A DNA stretch of 47,396 bases. Source: Halalkalibacter okhensis. Lineage in GTDB: Bacteria > Bacillota > Bacilli > Bacillales > Bacillaceae_D. The notes under the pieces are model-generated. The model saw only the letters and a list, made by a program, of their open reading frames with translations, was not told the origin of the DNA and searched no databases. Both the position numbers and the translations under genes were made by a program. Of the stretch, positions 45,368 to 47,396 are shown one piece after another; the first letter of the stretch is position 1, and every line of letters begins with the position of its first letter. The stretch covers positions 1 to 47,396 of the forward strand of contig NZ_JRJU01000030.1 of assembly GCF_000787375.1 (NCBI RefSeq). Direction: 5' to 3'.

Positions 45368-46054
45368 TTATTCCTGACTATAGAGGGTTTTATCTTGCCT
45401 GTTTAGCGCTTTCTCTAACACTTGAATTGTTAAGTCCTCTGTAGAAGGTAGCGTAAGATCAGCTCGTACAAGCGACGGTTCACTTCCGACACCCACGGAA
45501 AACATCTCTGTTTGGAGAATTCCTGTTAAACCCGCCTCTCCATCTTCTATAGCCACACAATCAGTTGGTGAAACATGAACCATTTCTGCAGCTTTCAGAA
45601 AAATTTCTGGATCAGGCTTTCCCCGAGTTAATTTCGTTACGTCAACAACTCCCGCAAAATAAGGAAGGAGCTCAAGCCTTGTTAGCACTCTGCTCGCATT
45701 TTGACTCGCTGAAGCAACAACCATCGTCACTCCACTTTCTTTTAATTCTTTAATAAAAGACCGTATTCCAGGTTGTGTGTCTTTTTCGGTTAGTTCGTTA
45801 ATTAACTGGATGTAATGGCTGTTTTTTATTTCACAGCAGCTTTCAAACTCTTCATCTGATAAAGAGACACCTGACTTTTCAACAATCGCTTGTACGGTTG
45901 CTCTGCGACTTAATCCTTGCAGCTTTTGATTCCATTCCTCATTAAATGCTATACCGAGTCGATCGGCTACTTTTTTATTAACAATGTAATGTAAGTGAAC
46001 TGTATTTGAAATAACTCCATCCATATCAAAAATAACTGCTTTTATTTGCTTCAT
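45368..46054 (-). CDS. pgmB: HAD family, beta-phosphoglucomutase-like
   Basis: The 228-residue protein begins MKQIKAVIFDMDGVISNT with nucleophile Asp10 and Asp12, has the cap domain, motif II in VVASASQNA, the Lys in RGKPDPEIF and the acidic IEDGEAGL. The QGLSRR cap motif and overall form fit beta-phosphoglucomutase, which converts beta-glucose-1-phosphate to glucose-6-phosphate; a sugar-phosphate phosphatase is the alternative. GGGGGA precedes the ATG at 46054. It lies upstream of sacA on the same strand. Sucrose PTS metabolism does not itself need this activity. Confidence 0.85.
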   Translation of the reverse strand: MKQIKAVIFDMDGVISNTVHLHYIVNKKVADRLGIAFNEEWNQKLQGLSRRATVQAIVEKSGVSLSDEEFESCCEIKNSHYIQLINELTEKDTQPGIRSFIKELKESGVTMVVASASQNASRVLTRLELLPYFAGVVDVTKLTRGKPDPEIFLKAAEMVHVSPTDCVAIEDGEAGLTGILQTEMFSVGVGSEPSLVRADLTLPSTEDLTIQVLEKALNRQDKTLYSQE

Positions 46055-46156
46055 ACACATCCCCCTAAATTTATTTAGCAAATCGAAAAACTTTTTATAG
46101 GCATTGATTGTTAATTTGTGTAAAATAGAGCTACATTAACGGAGAGGAAGTTGAAT

Positions 46157-47107
46157 ATGCCGAAATCAGAGCATCAAATAGGCGTGTTCGCCGCTATTTT
46201 TGCCTACTTAATTTGGGGAATTCTCCCCTTGTATTGGAAGCTTCTTGAACCAGTATCGGCTGGCGAGGTGCTTGCTCATCGAATTGTCTGGTCATTGGTC
46301 TTTATGATTCTTATCTTAGCATTTAAGAAACAACTTCGTTCAAGCTGGAAGGAATTCATCTATATCTTTACCCATATTCGTTCAGCCGTTGCTATTATTT
46401 TAGCATCTTGCTTTATTACGTTAAACTGGTTTGTATTTATTTGGGCGGTTAACAGTGATCGTGTCGTTGAAGCTAGTTTAGGTTATTACATTAATCCACT
46501 AATCAATGTTTTGTTAGCGATGGTCTTTTTAAAGGAGCGGTTTACACGTTGGCAAGGCATTTCTATCGGATTGGCGTTTATCGGGGTTGCGGTTATGACG
46601 ATTTTCTACGGAGTCATCCCGTGGGCAGCACTGATTCTGGCCGTATCATTTGGATTATACGGGCTTATTAAAAAGATGGTAAAAACCGGGGCCATGATTG
46701 GTCTTACGATCGAAACCTTATTAATGGCACCATTTGCATTATTGTTTTTAACGTGGTTCTACAAGCAACCAGAGAATTCATCGTCGTTTGGATCCGTTCA
46801 TGCCGAGACAACATGGTTACTAATGGGGGCCGGCGCTGTCACAGCGATCCCTCTGTTATTATTTGCGATTGGCGCCAAGCGCATTTCTTTCTCATTGATT
46901 GGCTTCTTGCAATACATGGCGCCCACGATCATGCTTTTAATTGGGGTCTTTTTATACAACGAACCCTTTTCTCGCATTCAGCTAACTGCATTTATCTTTA
47001 TTTGGGTTGGGTTGTTCATCTTCTCAACTTCAAAAACAACTGTGTTCAAAAAGCTTACAAGTAAGATATTTAAGTCAAATTCTAAGCAAGAACCAAAAGC
47101 ATCCTAA
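46157..47107 (+). CDS. rarD: EamA family transporter RarD
   Basis: A ten-helix membrane protein of the drug/metabolite transporter superfamily. The opening GVFAAIFAYLIWGILPLYWK, AGEVLAHRIVWS and NWFVFIWAVNSDRVVEASLGYYINPL are the RarD (EamA) signature. The substrate is unknown. The ATG at 46157 has GAGGAAG upstream and gives 316 residues; a TTG two codons earlier is less likely. It is divergent from pgmB across about 100 bases. The C-terminus ends in a short lysine-rich tail. Confidence 0.92.
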   Translation: MPKSEHQIGVFAAIFAYLIWGILPLYWKLLEPVSAGEVLAHRIVWSLVFMILILAFKKQLRSSWKEFIYIFTHIRSAVAIILASCFITLNWFVFIWAVNSDRVVEASLGYYINPLINVLLAMVFLKERFTRWQGISIGLAFIGVAVMTIFYGVIPWAALILAVSFGLYGLIKKMVKTGAMIGLTIETLLMAPFALLFLTWFYKQPENSSSFGSVHAETTWLLMGAGAVTAIPLLLFAIGAKRISFSLIGFLQYMAPTIMLLIGVFLYNEPFSRIQLTAFIFIWVGLFIFSTSKTTVFKKLTSKIFKSNSKQEPKAS

Positions 47108-47190
47108 CAAGCAGCAGAAGGCACTGAAGAAGGATCATTCGAGGCCACTGTAAAAGTGCTCGTTTATTTAGGACTTGAAAAGGAGCTTTG

Positions 47191-47310
47191 ATCTCGCTCC
47201 CGGGATGGGGGGCACGCTTTCCGCAGGCGGGCGTTGAACTAACCGGCTGCGCCGGTGGATTTCAACCTGCCCTTCCCTCCTGCAGGAGACGGCCCCCCAT
47301 CCCGTCCGCT
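47191..47310. repeat. GC-rich palindromic repeat element
   Basis: Perfect 13-bp outer stem CGGGATGGGGGGC/GCCCCCCATCCCG (47201-47213, 47292-47304). Inside it are GTTGAA/TTCAAC and ACCGG/CCGGT, and further GC-rich pairing of GCAGG/CCTGC. The GC content is far above the surroundings. The 289 bases after rarD hold no gene. It is typical of the small interspersed repeats of Bacillaceae. Confidence 0.75.
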
Positions 47311-47382
47311 TGTTTTAGAGGAAAGATAGAAATTCCCTACATTTCAACGATCAAAAGAAACTAGGGTAAATAGCGCAAAGAA

Positions 47383-47396
47383 GGCACTGAAAAAGT
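47383..47396. repeat. Start of a further recurring terminator, cut by the window end
   Basis: GGCACTGAAAAAGT at the very end matches the left arm of the GGCCACTG-type hairpins; the rest lies outside. Confidence 0.45.

Overview
The window looks like a chromosome segment from a low-to-moderate GC, spore-forming Bacillaceae, probably an alkaliphile-like Bacillus/Alkalihalobacillus relative. The evidence is the RNA polymerase delta subunit (rpoE), the germination genes cwlJ and gerQ, HemQ, LipL, strong AGGAGG ribosome sites with many TTG/GTG starts, and a gene order that follows the pyrG-to-sacA part of the Bacillus subtilis chromosome (pyrG, rpoE, acdA, fadF, ywjE, argS, speE, pbpG, ywhD, ywgA, ywfO, lipL, pta, hemQ, gerQ, ywdK, ywdI, ung, sacP/sacA). 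No rRNA, tRNA, prophage, transposase gene or CRISPR array was seen.

Layout. 1-4.4 kb: an edge-truncated membrane protein, pyrG, rpoE and an HD-GYP gene split by a frameshift. 4.4-15.5 kb: a minus-strand fatty/branched-chain acyl-CoA degradation block (fadF, mmgA, mmgB, mmgC, acdA, a TetR regulator and fused isobutyryl-CoA mutase icmF) with FadR-type operators in front of fadF and mmgA; a third operator precedes an enoyl-CoA hydratase gene at 30.8 kb. 15.6-24.5 kb: cardiolipin synthase, an alpha/beta hydrolase with an XapX membrane protein, a DUF456 protein, argS with a coupled DUF1934 gene, speE, and a class A PBP. 24.5-34.2 kb: a GNAT pair protein, ywhD, ywgA, ywfO, a DUF1450 protein, lipL, pta, echA, hemQ, cwlJ, gerQ, ywdK. 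34.2-40.3 kb: another GNAT, ywdI, then a minus-strand operon of amt, a GlnD-like DUF294 nucleotidyltransferase, a DnaQ-like exonuclease and a short GlnR-like MerR regulator; ung follows. 40.5-46 kb: a sucrose locus (pgmB-like HAD, sacA, an AraC regulator with a coupled 43-residue protein, sacP) with a complete RAT antiterminator/terminator leader and a CRE at the sacP promoter. 46.2-47.1 kb: rarD.

The intergenic DNA is unusually rich in structured repeats. Five copies (11.8, 16.9, 18.2 and two in tandem at 35.7-36.0 kb) belong, by my reading, to one family: three nested helices whose paired bases change together between copies, each copy standing directly after a terminator-like hairpin and followed by a second half of such a hairpin. 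A second family (34.3 and 43.3 kb) is about 220 bp with imperfect terminal inverted repeats and its own compensatory changes. There is also a GC-rich 13-bp-stem element (47.2 kb), a 20-bp-period array (8.5 kb), nested 19-20 bp inverted repeats (43.6 kb), and a recurring terminator sequence.

The most interesting gene-level candidate is the amt operon. A perfect 17-bp TnrA/GlnR box lies about 49 bp upstream of the predicted start site, the distance used for TnrA activation in B. subtilis, but the usual PII gene is replaced by a GlnD-like nucleotidyltransferase, an exonuclease and a GlnR-type DNA-binding protein.
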